Shown: positions 1-8,517, counted from the first letter of the stretch. The stretch: DNA of 64,000 nt from Melioribacter roseus P3M-2 (GCF_000279145.1 NC_018178.1:1178001-1242000); one strand, 5' to 3'. Program-made: numbers and translations. Notes: generated from the letters alone by a model not told the origin.

Positions 1-1
1 G

Positions 2-250
2 GTTTTCATTTTCGGACACGCCGACAGCTACGAGAACGTAACCGGCAACAAAGATAGTCTGATACGGATGAAAAACTATCTTACGGCTCTGCTCGAATTT
101 GTCGACGGTCAAATTCAAAAAGGCAAATCGAAAGAAGAAATAATCGACGCTCAGGAAATCCCCGGTTTCGGATTTATAAAAGAACGCTGGAACGGCGCCA
201 GAAGAATGAATCTCGAACGGGCTTATGAAGAACTGACGCAAACAAAATGA
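2..250 (+). CDS. Metallo-beta-lactamase-fold hydrolase, C-terminal end (5' truncated by window)
   Basis: The reading frame is open from base 2 and ends at TGA 248-250, so only the last 82 residues are present. The visible part starts with VFIFGHADSYEN, which resembles the final metal-binding His segment (GHG/GHA) of metallo-beta-lactamase-fold hydrolases. It is followed by the amphipathic helix and the 'GKSKEEI' turn common at the C terminus of that family. The catalytic HxHxDH motif would lie upstream of the window, so the substrate cannot be judged. The stop overlaps the ATG of the next gene by ATGA, suggesting translational coupling with the lipoprotein gene. The family call rests on a short segment. 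Confidence 0.6.
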   Translation, partial: VFIFGHADSYENVTGNKDSLIRMKNYLTALLEFVDGQIQKGKSKEEIIDAQEIPGFGFIKERWNGARRMNLERAYEELTQTK

Positions 251-369
251 AAAAACTAACAATCTTATTATACCTGACCATTTTTATTGTTGCGCTTGCA
301 TGCGAGGAAGGCGAGAAATACCCGCCGGAATTTTCGCTTTCCGCTCTCTTGTATGTTAAAAGTATAAAA

Positions 370-395
370 AGTTCTTTGAAATAATGAATAAGTTT
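370..395 (+). repeat. Left subterminal inverted repeat of the IS110-family element
   Basis: The sequence AGTTCTTTGA, five bases, TGAATAAGTTT lies about 20 bases inside the left end. Its reverse complement is at 1969-1994 with the two outer blocks identical and two of the five central bases matching (23/26). Subterminal inverted repeats are best known from the IS1111 branch of the family, in which the guide RNA is usually downstream of the transposase gene rather than upstream as here. Confidence 0.8.
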
Positions 396-399
396 ATTT

Positions 400-545
400 C
401 CTTGACGGAAGAGAAGGTTTGCGCCTTGGGCTTTGAGCCCGTCGCTAAGTTTTTTCCTTCCGTTCAGGTAAAAGTCGAGGAATAACTTGGCTCAAATGAA
501 GCCGTATTTTACAAGACTGATGTTACCTGAAATTTCTGTAACACA
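400..545 (+). ncRNA. Candidate bridge RNA (seekRNA) of the IS110-family element
   Basis: IS110 elements make a non-coding RNA with one loop that reads the target and one that reads the element's own ends. Two consecutive stem-loops are visible. The first has arms ACGGAAG (405-411) and CTTCCGT (457-463). The second has arms CAGGTAA (465-471) and TTACCTG (523-529). In the second loop, GGAATAACT (479-487) is identical to the right end of the element (2055-2063), and TACAAGA (510-516) is complementary to TCTTGTA at the left end (347-353). In the first loop, GTCGCTAAG (441-449) pairs with the right flank CTTGGCGGC (2062-2070) if two G-U pairs are allowed. A convincing left-target guide was not found. 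Transcript ends are not known. Confidence 0.7.
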
Positions 546-565
546 ATTAAATTCAAGGGTCTTTT

Positions 566-1966
566 ATGCAACAAAACTTTTATCTCGGTATTGATGTCAG
601 CAGAGGATATGCTGATTTTATTATCCTTGACGAAAATAAAAAAGTTGTTGAAGATAATTTTCAGCTTGATGATACCTTTGACGGACACAATAAGTTATAC
701 AAAATTCTATCTGGCTTTTTGGCCAAGTATCCCGCCTCAAATATCCTTGCAGCAGTTGAATCAACCGGAGGATATGAAAATAACTGGCTTAAGTTTCTTA
801 GCGCTTGCCAGAGTAAACTTCAGTTATCTGTAGCACGAATAAATCCTTTTGGTGTGAGCTACAACAGCAAAGCGACACTAAACAGGATAATTACTGATAA
901 ACAAAGTGCACGTAATGTTGCTGAGTATCTGATAAGTCATCCGGAAAAAGTTCAGTATAACAATCAGGATTATTACGCTTCAGTAAGAAGACAATGGACA
1001 TTTATCAAGATGCTGACAAAACAGAAAGTCCAGCTTCTTAATCAACTGGAATCATTGTTATACATAGCAAATCCTGAAGTTCTACAATACTGCAGCAACA
1101 AAATGAATCTCTGGACACTGAAGTTACTAAGGAAATATCCAACTGCTAAAGAACTTGCCAAAGCAAGATTGTCTTCGGTTTGTAAGATACCTTACATAAC
1201 AGAATCACTTGCAAATGACTTAATCAACAATGCCCGGAAGTCAGTTGCCTCAAGTGATGATAAGACTACTGCTGAAGTAATAATAGCTTTGGTAGAACAG
1301 ATACTTCAGCTAAGAAAACTGATTGTTCTGCAAACAAAACAACTTCAAGCCAGTTGCAATATTGCTGAAGTTGAACTGTTAAAAAGCTTCAAGGGAATTG
1401 GGACATATTCGGCTGTTGGACTTATGATAGAAATTCTTTCTGTTGAAAGATTTTCTTCTTCAAAAAAACTTGCAAGCTTCTTTGGTGTTCACCCTGTATT
1501 CAAGCAAAGCGGAGATGGACTCTCGGGTTTTAAGATGAGTAAGCGAGGAAGAAAACAGCCCAGAGAGTTATTGTTTAACATTGCTCGTTTTGCTACTGTG
1601 CATAATCCTTACATAAAGGAAATCTATGCAATGCATCTTCAAAAAGGTATGCCTAAGATGGCTGCATTGGGCGCTGTAATGTATAAGATACTAAGAATCG
1701 TTTATGGTATGCTTAAACATAACAGACAATATGATCCTGAAGTTGACAGAGCAAACAGAGCAAAACATAAAGACAACATCAATAAAGCCAAAGAAGATTA
1801 CACAAGAAGATATCAGCCGATGGATATAACAGCTCCTGTTTCCAGAAGGCAACTTAAAAAGAGAAAACAGAAAGAGCAGTCCCAAATATTAAAACCGCTT
1901 GATGCGGACCCGCTCAAAGCGGGTTTTACGGGATCAGACTCTCACTGTTTTCCTGAGGAAACTTAA
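566..1966 (+). CDS. IS110-family transposase (DEDD recombinase)
   Basis: The 466-residue protein has the two domains of the family. The N-terminal RuvC-like DEDD domain shows YLGIDVS (Asp10), AAVESTGGYE (about residues 64-73) and TDKQSARN (about 112). After a coiled linker, the C-terminal transposase_20 domain begins with LLKSFKGIGTYSAVGL. It continues with GLSGFKMSKRGRKQPRELL, which holds the conserved serine region of the catalytic Tnp domain. Known family members use an RNA to pair target and donor DNA, and the enzyme joins them at a dinucleotide core. The start ATG 566 follows AAGGGTC. The last 30 or so residues lie over a hairpin (1908-1924) and look like an unconserved tail. All key blocks are intact, so the enzyme is probably active. 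Confidence 0.93.
   Translation: MQQNFYLGIDVSRGYADFIILDENKKVVEDNFQLDDTFDGHNKLYKILSGFLAKYPASNILAAVESTGGYENNWLKFLSACQSKLQLSVARINPFGVSYNSKATLNRIITDKQSARNVAEYLISHPEKVQYNNQDYYASVRRQWTFIKMLTKQKVQLLNQLESLLYIANPEVLQYCSNKMNLWTLKLLRKYPTAKELAKARLSSVCKIPYITESLANDLINNARKSVASSDDKTTAEVIIALVEQILQLRKLIVLQTKQLQASCNIAEVELLKSFKGIGTYSAVGLMIEILSVERFSSSKKLASFFGVHPVFKQSGDGLSGFKMSKRGRKQPRELLFNIARFATVHNPYIKEIYAMHLQKGMPKMAALGAVMYKILRIVYGMLKHNRQYDPEVDRANRAKHKDNINKAKEDYTRRYQPMDITAPVSRRQLKKRKQKEQSQILKPLDADPLKAGFTGSDSHCFPEET
1908..1924 (+). terminator. Hairpin near the 3' end of the transposase gene
   Basis: ACCCGCT (1908-1914) and AGCGGGT (1918-1924) form a seven-pair stem with a CAA loop, followed by TTT. It sits inside the last codons of the transposase gene. 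It could act as a weak terminator, or it may be a fixed structure of the element's right part. No function is shown. Confidence 0.35.
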
Positions 1967-1968
1967 GA

Positions 1969-1994
1969 AAACTTATTCAACATGTCAAAGAACT
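1969..1994 (-). repeat. Right subterminal inverted repeat of the IS110-family element
   Basis: This is the reverse-complement partner of 370-395. It begins three bases after the transposase stop codon and lies about 69 bases inside the right end, so the two repeats sit asymmetrically relative to the element ends. Confidence 0.8.
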
Positions 1995-2446
1995 ATATGG
2001 CTCTAAATCAAAATTGACATAACAATAGGTCAATTTTCTCTGTTGACTTTTAACGGAATAACTTGGCGGCGCCCGATACTTTGGTCTATAAAAACAAACG
2101 TCTCGTATTAAACACCGACATTTGGTACGACAAAATGCCGACAATACCGGAAACAGGCCCCCGTTTCGGAGCTCTCTTTACAATCATTACAAGCGATTCC
2201 TCCTACTTTGATTTCAATATCGACATTAAGGCTTACTATTTAATCAGGAACGGCGAAGTTTTTGCCGGATTAACTACCGACGAGAGCTATCCCAATGAAA
2301 CTCCTTATAAATTCGAAAAGATCGGGCGCGCGGGTCCGAAAGGCTGGGAAAACGAATCCGTAACCGTAGTAGTCCTGCTTTTCTTGGAGGGAAATCGATT
2401 CCTGTTGAAGGCGGAGAATCAGTTTATTGGAGTGGCGTACTGAACG

Positions 2447-4396
2447 CTAAGTAGTATCGAGGTCAACCAAATAATCGCCGCCTTTAAAAGTAACCCGGAA
2501 CACAGAGCCTTTATTTTTACCGCTCTTAACCGTAATTGCCGCTTTGTTGATTCTGCAATAATTTTTCACCAGAGCAAGCCCGAGACCGCTCCCTTCGTAT
2601 TTTCTCGTATAGCCGTGTTCTTCCTGCATAAACGGTTTGAAAAGTTCTTCTCGAAATTCATCCGAAATTCCGATACCCGTATCGCTAACTTCCACGAACA
2701 GACGCCGGTTTTTATTCCTGCCGATCACAATTTTTACGCCCCCTTTTTCCGTATATTTTATTGCATTGTCAATCAGATTGGCAAAGATTTGCACAATACT
2801 GTAATCGTCGCCGGTTATTTGCGTCTCTTTTGTCTTTCTTTCGAGTTTGAATTCCAGATTCTTCACTCTGGCAAAGTTATGATACTCGTTGTAAAGCAAT
2901 ATCAGCCTGTCGTTGAGGTCGAACTTTTTAAAGACCGGCTCGTACGAACGGGTTTGCAATTCCGACATATTCAGGATCGAATCGATGGTGCGAATTAAGC
3001 GATTGCTGGCGAGTTCAACGCCGTGAAAGTATTCGTCGGTTTGGTTTGTTTTTTCAGGCAGGTTCTCGGCAATAAAATCCTTCAGAATCGAAACATAACC
3101 GAGAATTCTGTGTAACGGCGAGCGGATTTCGTGCGACATCTGCGCCAGAAACGCCGACTTCAATTTTTCGGAATGTTCGGCTTTCTCCTTCGCTTTGATT
3201 AATTCGATTTCGTATTTCTTCCTGTCGCTTATATCTCTTGCAAAATCGGAATGTATTGTTTCTCCCTTGTATTCAAACGATGTAACCGAAATTTCAACCG
3301 GTATTATTTCGCCTTTTCTGTTCTTGTGTTGGGTTTCAAAGGTATAGTACTTTTTATTTATAGACTTTTTCCAATGTTCTTTCCATTCTTTCCGCTTAAG
3401 ATGCGGATCGATATCAAACACCGACATCGAAAGAAGCTCGTTTTTTGAATATCCGAGTTTTCTGCAAGCCGATTCGTTTGCATAAATAATATTCCCTTTT
3501 GAATTTACCCAGAAAATCGGGTCGTGCGAAAATTCTATCGATTTTTCGATTGCGCGGAGTTTTTCCTCCTGCTTTTTCCGGTCGGTAATATCCGTACTGG
3601 CAAAAACGCAAGCATAAGTTTTTTTGTCGTGTGTAAATTCGGGATAGATTCTCGTGACCGTTATTAATTCTCCTTTTACGCCGCTTTTATATTTAAGCTC
3701 TATATCGGAAAACGTCCTGCCTTCAAAAACCTCGCTCACAATCTTTTTCATATAACTTTTGCCGTATTCTTTGCCTTCGATGATAATCGGAGGTAAAATA
3801 AAATCGGTCGCCTTTTTCGATTTCGTCTCTTCCGCATTTCCGAATACCGCTTGAGCGGCATGATTCAGATAAGTAAACCTGAGATTTTTTCCGACGGTAA
3901 AAATAATATTCGGGGAATTGTCGATTGCGCTTCGGTAGCTGAATTCCGCTTTTATCAAATTATTTTTCAATTTTATTTGTTCCGTAACGTCGTACAGAAT
4001 GCCGTTTATCACCTTATGGTTCCCGAAGACGGTAATTTCGGCTATATCCCTTATCCATCTGACAGACCCGTTTTTGTGTTTAATTCTGTAGATACGGTCG
4101 GCTGTATGTTTTTTCCTGGTTCTTAACTTTTCCGCTTCCTCAGTAAATATTTCCTTATCCTGCGGGCATAGAAGTTCGTTCCATTTGATTTTTCCCGATA
4201 TAAAATCCCTCGCCGGATAGCCGGTAATTTTTATCGATTCTCCCTCGAAATAAACAAGCCGGTTTTCGACAATGTCGAACTGATACGAAATACCGCAGAG
4301 GGTTTTAAGCAGAAGACGGGTTCTCTTCTCGTGCTGTTTCAATTTCGTTTCGATATTTTCGATTTTTCTCGATTTCTGCACGGCACACCCGCTCAT
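2447..4396 (-). CDS. Multi-PAS sensor histidine kinase (orphan, cytoplasmic)
   Basis: This 649-residue protein has no convincing membrane segment. Three PAS-type sensory domains occupy about residues 30-145, 150-275 and 280-395; each ends in a PAC-like stretch such as 'DVTEQIK', 'DITDRKKQEE' and 'DISDRKKYE'. The HisKA dimerisation helix carries the phospho-acceptor His in AQMSHEIRSPLHR (His422). The ATP-binding domain shows the N box NLIDNAIKYTEKGG, the G1 box VSDTGIGIS, the F box LFKPFMQEE and the G2 box GSGLGLALV. It autophosphorylates and passes phosphate to a response regulator, but no regulator is encoded next to it. The gene converges on the disrupted lipoprotein gene with a three-base gap. 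The signal is unknown. Confidence 0.93.
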   Translation of the reverse strand: MSGCAVQKSRKIENIETKLKQHEKRTRLLLKTLCGISYQFDIVENRLVYFEGESIKITGYPARDFISGKIKWNELLCPQDKEIFTEEAEKLRTRKKHTADRIYRIKHKNGSVRWIRDIAEITVFGNHKVINGILYDVTEQIKLKNNLIKAEFSYRSAIDNSPNIIFTVGKNLRFTYLNHAAQAVFGNAEETKSKKATDFILPPIIIEGKEYGKSYMKKIVSEVFEGRTFSDIELKYKSGVKGELITVTRIYPEFTHDKKTYACVFASTDITDRKKQEEKLRAIEKSIEFSHDPIFWVNSKGNIIYANESACRKLGYSKNELLSMSVFDIDPHLKRKEWKEHWKKSINKKYYTFETQHKNRKGEIIPVEISVTSFEYKGETIHSDFARDISDRKKYEIELIKAKEKAEHSEKLKSAFLAQMSHEIRSPLHRILGYVSILKDFIAENLPEKTNQTDEYFHGVELASNRLIRTIDSILNMSELQTRSYEPVFKKFDLNDRLILLYNEYHNFARVKNLEFKLERKTKETQITGDDYSIVQIFANLIDNAIKYTEKGGVKIVIGRNKNRRLFVEVSDTGIGISDEFREELFKPFMQEEHGYTRKYEGSGLGLALVKNYCRINKAAITVKSGKNKGSVFRVTFKGGDYLVDLDTT

Positions 4397-4603
4397 CTAT
4401 GCTCTATTATCGAATTTACTTTTTTTAATTGAATAATAAACAAAAAAATACATCCTTCCGGATTTAGAAGATCAACTTATACCGTAAAATTTCCCGGATT
4501 TCGTTTAGATAGCGCTTCAGATTTGGATGCCGGCGCAATATTGCATCTGAAAATAAGAACCGCTAAATTGGCTAAAAGGCAACACATTAAAATGGCGGGG
4601 GCA

Positions 4604-5392
4604 ATGAAAAGATTATTATCGTTCGGAATAATTATTATTTTAATTTCATGTATGGACGGAGCGGATATTATTGCGCCCGTCGAATACAATGTATCGAAAT
4701 CCGATACGGTCAGCATAGAGCTCGGCATGAAAAATTACGCCTACATAAACAACGAACTGAAAATTCTGTTTGAAGACGTGCCGGAGGATTCGAGATGTCC
4801 GCTCGGTGTAATGTGCGTTTGGGCGGGAAATGCCGTAGTGCGGCTTAAGGTTGCGCTCGGCTCCGACATCAAAACCGCTGAGCTCAATACGTTTCAGTCT
4901 TTCGGCGATTCCTATTATATCGGCGATTATCTGATACGTCTCAAATCGTTGTCGCCCTATCCTGTTTTTCCGGAATCGATCGACAAAAAAGATTATGTTG
5001 CCGAATTAGAAATAATCAACAAGCCTTTCCTCGTACGCATTGAAAACGAAAGCGACCTCGAACGGTTTAAAAAAGACCCGTTCGTAATTAACAAAATCGA
5101 TTTATCGAACGACAAACTGTTTATCCGGGTTTCTTACAGCGGCGGGTGCTCGGCTCACGAGTTCAGAGCAGTCTGGTATTATCCTCCCTATTCTTCGCGT
5201 CCCGACGCAAATCTTTATCTGCTTCATGATTCTCACGCCGATATGTGCGAGGCTTATTTAAGCGAAACGATCGTCGTAGACTTAAAACCGGTCAAACAAC
5301 ACTTTAATAACATGAATCCCACTATCGGCGGAGTTTATCTTCAAATTCACCAAAACCTTGAATTAAACGATACGGTTCAATATCACTTTTAG
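4604..5392 (+). CDS. Predicted lipoprotein of unknown function
   Basis: From ATG 4604 the protein has 262 residues. It begins with MKRLL, a hydrophobic stretch and the lipobox LISC, which predicts lipid attachment at about Cys16. This start was chosen because it places the signal peptide at the N terminus and is preceded by GGCGGGGGC; the longer frame from 4523 adds 27 residues that do not look like a signal. Paired cysteines occur in DSRCPLGVMCVWAG and in the later SGGCSAHEF...DMCEAY section. These could form disulfides in the periplasm or on the surface. I do not recognise a domain of known function. The gene ends four bases into the end of the convergent trmB. Confidence 0.75.
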   Translation: MKRLLSFGIIIILISCMDGADIIAPVEYNVSKSDTVSIELGMKNYAYINNELKILFEDVPEDSRCPLGVMCVWAGNAVVRLKVALGSDIKTAELNTFQSFGDSYYIGDYLIRLKSLSPYPVFPESIDKKDYVAELEIINKPFLVRIENESDLERFKKDPFVINKIDLSNDKLFIRVSYSGGCSAHEFRAVWYYPPYSSRPDANLYLLHDSHADMCEAYLSETIVVDLKPVKQHFNNMNPTIGGVYLQIHQNLELNDTVQYHF

Positions 5393-6033
5393 TCGAGGCT
5401 GAATCGCAAGAGTTTTATCTTTTTGCCTTCGGCAAGGTGCATCTTTTCGTACTTTGTGCGTATTTTCTCTTCTTCGCTCAAATTTTCTTCCGCGTAGAGG
5501 TCGCCCGCGGCTTTGATTAATTTCAATTTTTCTTCTTCTATTACAGAAAGCGTATATTCGTAGAGAGTTTCGTCGTCGGTTTTCAAATTTATTATGGCGC
5601 CGGGAGCGGTAATCTTTTTATAAACTTCGAGAAAGCGCGGATGCGTCAACCGTTTTTTCATACTGCCCCGCCGCGGATACGGGTCGGGAAACGTAATCCA
5701 GATTTCTTCGGCTTTCATTGTTTTGAATATTTCGTCGAGTCGCTCGATGTATGAAATCAGGAACGCTGCGTTTTTTACTCCGCTTGCCTCTGCGTTTTTC
5801 GACGCGTTCCAGATGCGCGCGGCTTTCCGGTCGATTCCGATAAAATATTTGTCGGGGCGAAGCAGCGCAAGATTGATCGAATAATCCGCCTGTCCGCAAC
5901 CGAGTTCCAGAGCGACTCTCTCCGTATTATTTAAATAACGGCGCAATTCTTCTTCTACGTTTTCCGCTTTGGCGTCGAAGACGTTTTCAAACGTTCTTAC
6001 TTCGAGCAGTTTTTTTAATTTTCTTCTAGGCAT
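5389..6033 (-). CDS. trmB: tRNA (guanine-46-N7)-methyltransferase
   Basis: The protein (214 residues, normal for TrmB) methylates N7 of G46 in the tRNA variable loop using S-adenosylmethionine. The SAM-binding motif is ALELGCGQADYS (about residues 41-52), followed by FIGIDRKAARI. The family signature FPDPYPRRGSMKKRL is present around residues 115-130 and forms the tRNA-contact and catalytic loop. The C-terminal part has the conserved KTDDETLYEY segment. It is convergent with the lipoprotein gene, overlapping its last four bases, and transcribed alone. Nothing unusual is seen. Confidence 0.95.
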   Translation of the reverse strand: MPRRKLKKLLEVRTFENVFDAKAENVEEELRRYLNNTERVALELGCGQADYSINLALLRPDKYFIGIDRKAARIWNASKNAEASGVKNAAFLISYIERLDEIFKTMKAEEIWITFPDPYPRRGSMKKRLTHPRFLEVYKKITAPGAIINLKTDDETLYEYTLSVIEEEKLKLIKAAGDLYAEENLSEEEKIRTKYEKMHLAEGKKIKLLRFSLD

Positions 6034-6143
6034 TGCAATCTATTTTTTTTGAAACGCAAAGTTAATCATTTCGGAAGAAATACCGAGTGGATTATCTGCA
6101 TGAAAAAATACTATTTTTGGATTAACATTCGAAGGAGCGGCAA

Positions 6144-6836
6144 ATGTGCTACGGTTTCGAAACAAAAATAGAAGCGGCTATTCTGATAAGAAAACTGCTC
6201 GAAAAAAAATATAACATCGAGGCTAAAGAACTCGATGAATCTTTCAAGAAAACCAATATCCGTCCGAACGACAAAATTCTTTGCGTCTATAAAGAAGGAA
6301 ACAAACTCCAGATAAGTCTCGTCAAATGGGGAATCAAATTCGGCAAGGACAAGCCGAACATAGTAAATTCGAGAAGCGAAACAATCAAAGAAAAGAAATT
6401 CTGGAACGATTTGTTTACCAATAACCGTTGTCTCGTTCCAATGACAAGTTTCTACGAATGGATCGAAGTCGACGGCAGAAAAGTTCAACATAAAATTTAT
6501 ATTTATAACGAAGAATACTTTTTCGTGCCGGGAATAATGTATCGAGACAAAGAGGACAATCTTTCCGTTTCGATAATCACAACGACGCCGAACGAATTTA
6601 TCGAGCCGTTCCACAATCGTATGCCCGTGCTTCTGGAACTCGACGAAGCCCTTCAATTTATGGACGAGTCCGCAAAAGAATCTCTAAAAAGACTTAAGCC
6701 GTATCCCCATTCAATTAAAATGAGAAAAGAAATCGCCGTTTTGCCGATACGAAAAAAGAAATCAACCGAAGTAAAAAAGATTAAACTTTGTATATTTGGA
6801 ATCCAATTTCGAGGAAACGATGGAAATATACGATAA
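6144..6836 (+). CDS. SRAP-domain protein (YedK/HMCES family)
   Basis: SRAP proteins cross-link covalently to abasic sites in single-stranded DNA through Cys2 and so shield them. All main features are visible in these 230 residues: Met1-Cys2 (MCYGF), the NSRSET motif (about 75-80), [12 protein letters not shown] (about 98-109) with the conserved Glu, and FHNRMPV (about 156-162) with the active-site His. The ATG lies after GAAGGAGCGGCAA, a good ribosome site. The C terminus overlaps the prfA start by 17 bases, so the two genes are probably co-transcribed. The last 30 residues are basic and not conserved in the family, and may be partly a result of that overlap. Confidence 0.92.
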   Translation: MCYGFETKIEAAILIRKLLEKKYNIEAKELDESFKKTNIRPNDKILCVYKEGNKLQISLVKWGIKFGKDKPNIVNSRSETIKEKKFWNDLFTNNRCLVPMTSFYEWIEVDGRKVQHKIYIYNEEYFFVPGIMYRDKEDNLSVSIITTTPNEFIEPFHNRMPVLLELDEALQFMDESAKESLKRLKPYPHSIKMRKEIAVLPIRKKKSTEVKKIKLCIFGIQFRGNDGNIR

Positions 6837-7902
6837 ATTAAAATCGATACGTGAAAAGTTCGAAGAAATCAACACTAAACTTACCGACCCCGACGTATTA
6901 TCGGACCAGAAGAAGGTTATTTCTCTCAGCAAAGAACGCCGCGAATTGGAAGAAATCGTAGCCGCTTTCAGTGAATACGAAAAAGTGCTCAAAGAAATCA
7001 ACGGCAACAAAGAGATAATAGAAACTTCATCCGACAAAGAATTGGTAGAATTTGCAGAAGTCGAATTGAAAGATTTAAGCAAGAAGCTTGAAGAGCTCGA
7101 AGAGAAGATAAAAGTATTATTGATTCCGAAAGATCCGAACGACGACAAAGACGTTATTGTAGAAATAAGAGCCGGAACCGGCGGCGAAGAAGCCGGATTG
7201 TTTGCCGCCGATTTATACCGGATGTATTCGCGTTACGCCGAAAAACGCGGCTGGCAAAAGGAATTGATCGATATCAGCGACACCGGATTGGGCGGCATAA
7301 AAGAGGTTGTTTTTTCGCTCTCGGGCACAAACGTTTTCGGCGATATGAAATTCGAAAGCGGCGTACATCGCGTTCAACGCGTTCCGGAAACCGAGGCTAG
7401 CGGCAGAATCCATACATCGGCTGCTTCGGTGGTGGTTTTACCGGAAGTCGAGGACGTCGACGTCGAGATCGACCCGAACGACCTGCGTATCGACGCCTAC
7501 AGAAGCGGCGGCGCCGGCGGTCAAAACGTTAATAAAGTCGAAACCGCCATCCGGATTACTCACCTTCCCACCGGATTGGTCGTTCAATGCCAGGACGAGC
7601 GTTCCCAGCTTAAGAACCGCCAGAAAGCAATGAAAGTATTAAAAGCCCGTTTGTACGACATGAAAATGCAGGAACAGATGTCGGAAATTTCAGCCCAGCG
7701 TAAACTGATGGTACGAAAAGGCGATCGCAGCGACAAAATAAGGACTTATAACTTCCCTCAAAACCGGGTTACCGACCACCGTATCGGATTGACTCTTTAC
7801 AATCTCGATTCGATTATGGAAGGCGATCTCGACGAGCTGATTGAAAAACTAAAAATTGCAGACCGCGCCGAAAAACTGAACGAGGCGAGCGGTGGAGAAT
7901 AA
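6820..7902 (+). CDS. prfA: Peptide chain release factor 1
   Basis: RF1 reads UAA and UAG stop codons and triggers peptide release. The 360-residue frame from ATG 6820 (after CGAGGAAACG) has the normal family length; a longer frame from 6796 adds eight non-conserved residues. The codon-recognition PxT motif appears as PET in [14 protein letters not shown], as in RF1 rather than the SPF of RF2. The catalytic GGQ loop is in [15 protein letters not shown], and [14 protein letters not shown] follows as in typical RF1. No frameshift site of the prfB type is present, in agreement with RF1. It overlaps the SRAP gene upstream and the small zinc-ribbon gene downstream. Confidence 0.96.
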   Translation: MEIYDKLKSIREKFEEINTKLTDPDVLSDQKKVISLSKERRELEEIVAAFSEYEKVLKEINGNKEIIETSSDKELVEFAEVELKDLSKKLEELEEKIKVLLIPKDPNDDKDVIVEIRAGTGGEEAGLFAADLYRMYSRYAEKRGWQKELIDISDTGLGGIKEVVFSLSGTNVFGDMKFESGVHRVQRVPETEASGRIHTSAASVVVLPEVEDVDVEIDPNDLRIDAYRSGGAGGQNVNKVETAIRITHLPTGLVVQCQDERSQLKNRQKAMKVLKARLYDMKMQEQMSEISAQRKLMVRKGDRSDKIRTYNFPQNRVTDHRIGLTLYNLDSIMEGDLDELIEKLKIADRAEKLNEASGGE

Positions 7903-8083
7903 TAATAAAGAAAAAAAAGATGAAGAACTGTTTAATCCCCGTTGTCCTTCGTGCAAATCATCGGTCACATTGATACTCGATCCGAAAAGATACAACCGGC
8001 GCGACGCCGAATGGCTCTGCCAGGTATGCGGAAAAATTTTCTCGCCAGAAGAAAAAAATAATTCTCGAGATAAATTGCGTTAA
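7892..8083 (+). CDS. Small zinc-ribbon protein
   Basis: This 63-residue protein starts at GTG 7892 inside the end of prfA (11-base overlap) behind GAGGCGAGC. It contains two CxxC pairs, PRCPSCKSS and [11 protein letters not shown], spaced as in a single zinc ribbon with about 23 residues between them. The flanks are charged and probably disordered. The role is unknown; zinc ribbons of this size can bind nucleic acid or act as adaptors. Its tight coupling to prfA suggests co-expression but does not show a function in termination. It ends four bases into the convergent membrane-protein gene at 8080. Confidence 0.7.
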   Translation: MENNNKEKKDEELFNPRCPSCKSSVTLILDPKRYNRRDAEWLCQVCGKIFSPEEKNNSRDKLR

Positions 8084-8517
8084 TCAGGTTTAGCCTGCCT
8101 CTTGTAATAAAACCCGAAAGAAAATCCCAGAGCGACAAAACCGATAAAAGTATATATCAACCAGAAAATTCTGTCTCTGCCGAATGCCGAACCGTATACA
8201 AGCGGGTGCGAAATATCCCACAACGAAATAATCAACCACAAGCCGGCTCCGTAAATTAGTCCGTGCAGCGATGTTGTGAATCTCTTTGACAACGGCAGTT
8301 TTTCATAAACCAAGGCAAAAAGCAACCCGAAGAAAATTCCGATTACGATTTTGGTCCAGATAAAATAAAACGGATTGAGCTGTTCCGGCTTGAATTTTCC
8401 CGGCTGCGCAAATTCCGGTCCGTACACAATTCTCGAGACAATCGCTCCTCCGACAAAAAGCGCTATTCCCATTACAATTCCCGAAGAAATACCGCAGACA
8501 AGCATCCTCTTTAACAT
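8080..8517 (-). CDS. Small integral membrane protein, four predicted segments
   Basis: The 145-residue protein has about four hydrophobic stretches: residues 8-28 (GISSGIVMGIALFVGGAI), 52-72, 84-102 and 120-137. It ends in a charged tail [11 protein letters not shown] do not recognise the family. It lies downstream of, and probably in one unit with, the DUF4386 gene at 8575 (57-base gap). No enzymatic motif is visible. Confidence 0.7.
   Translation of the reverse strand: MLKRMLVCGISSGIVMGIALFVGGAIVSRIVYGPEFAQPGKFKPEQLNPFYFIWTKIVIGIFFGLLFALVYEKLPLSKRFTTSLHGLIYGAGLWLIISLWDISHPLVYGSAFGRDRIFWLIYTFIGFVALGFSFGFYYKRQAKPD

Larger units (their letters stand above)
350..2063 (+). mobile_element. IS110-family insertion sequence, about 1.7 kb, complete
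   Basis: The element carries one DEDD-type transposase gene (566-1966), about 215 bases of non-coding sequence upstream and about 100 downstream. Boundaries were set by reading-frame repair of the interrupted lipoprotein gene and by a CT dinucleotide at both junctions (348-349, 2062-2063). CT is the usual core of IS621-like IS110 elements. There is no longer target duplication, as expected for this family. A subterminal inverted repeat (370-395 and 1969-1994) matches at 23 of 26 positions. The intact transposase and readable guide RNA candidate suggest a recent insertion. The ends could be off by one or two bases. Confidence 0.85.
247..2443 (+). pseudogene. Lipoprotein gene interrupted by an IS110-family element
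   Basis: The 5' part (247-349) encodes a start, a hydrophobic segment and a lipobox ending VALAC, typical of an exported lipoprotein. The frame then runs into the insertion and stops at 382-384. The 3' part (2064-2443) encodes LAAPDTLVYKNKRL onward to TGA at 2441-2443. Removing the element between the two CT dinucleotides (348-349 and 2062-2063) joins the halves in frame and predicts a protein of 160 residues reading ...SALLAAPDTLVY.... The 3' half has a TTG that could serve as a start, but without the signal peptide it would not be exported. I do not recognise the family. The gene probably formed an operon with the upstream hydrolase. Confidence 0.8.

Noticed and set aside
479-491. 13-base match GGAATAACTTGGC as a target guide or target-site duplication
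   Set aside because: The match lies 130 bases inside the element on the left, so it is not a duplication. Frame repair puts most of it (GGAATAACT) within the right end of the element, so it is read as donor guide; the extra TGGC may be chance.
4477-4728. Minus-strand frame of 83 residues
   Set aside because: It is antisense to the lipoprotein gene start, lacks family features and has no ribosome site.
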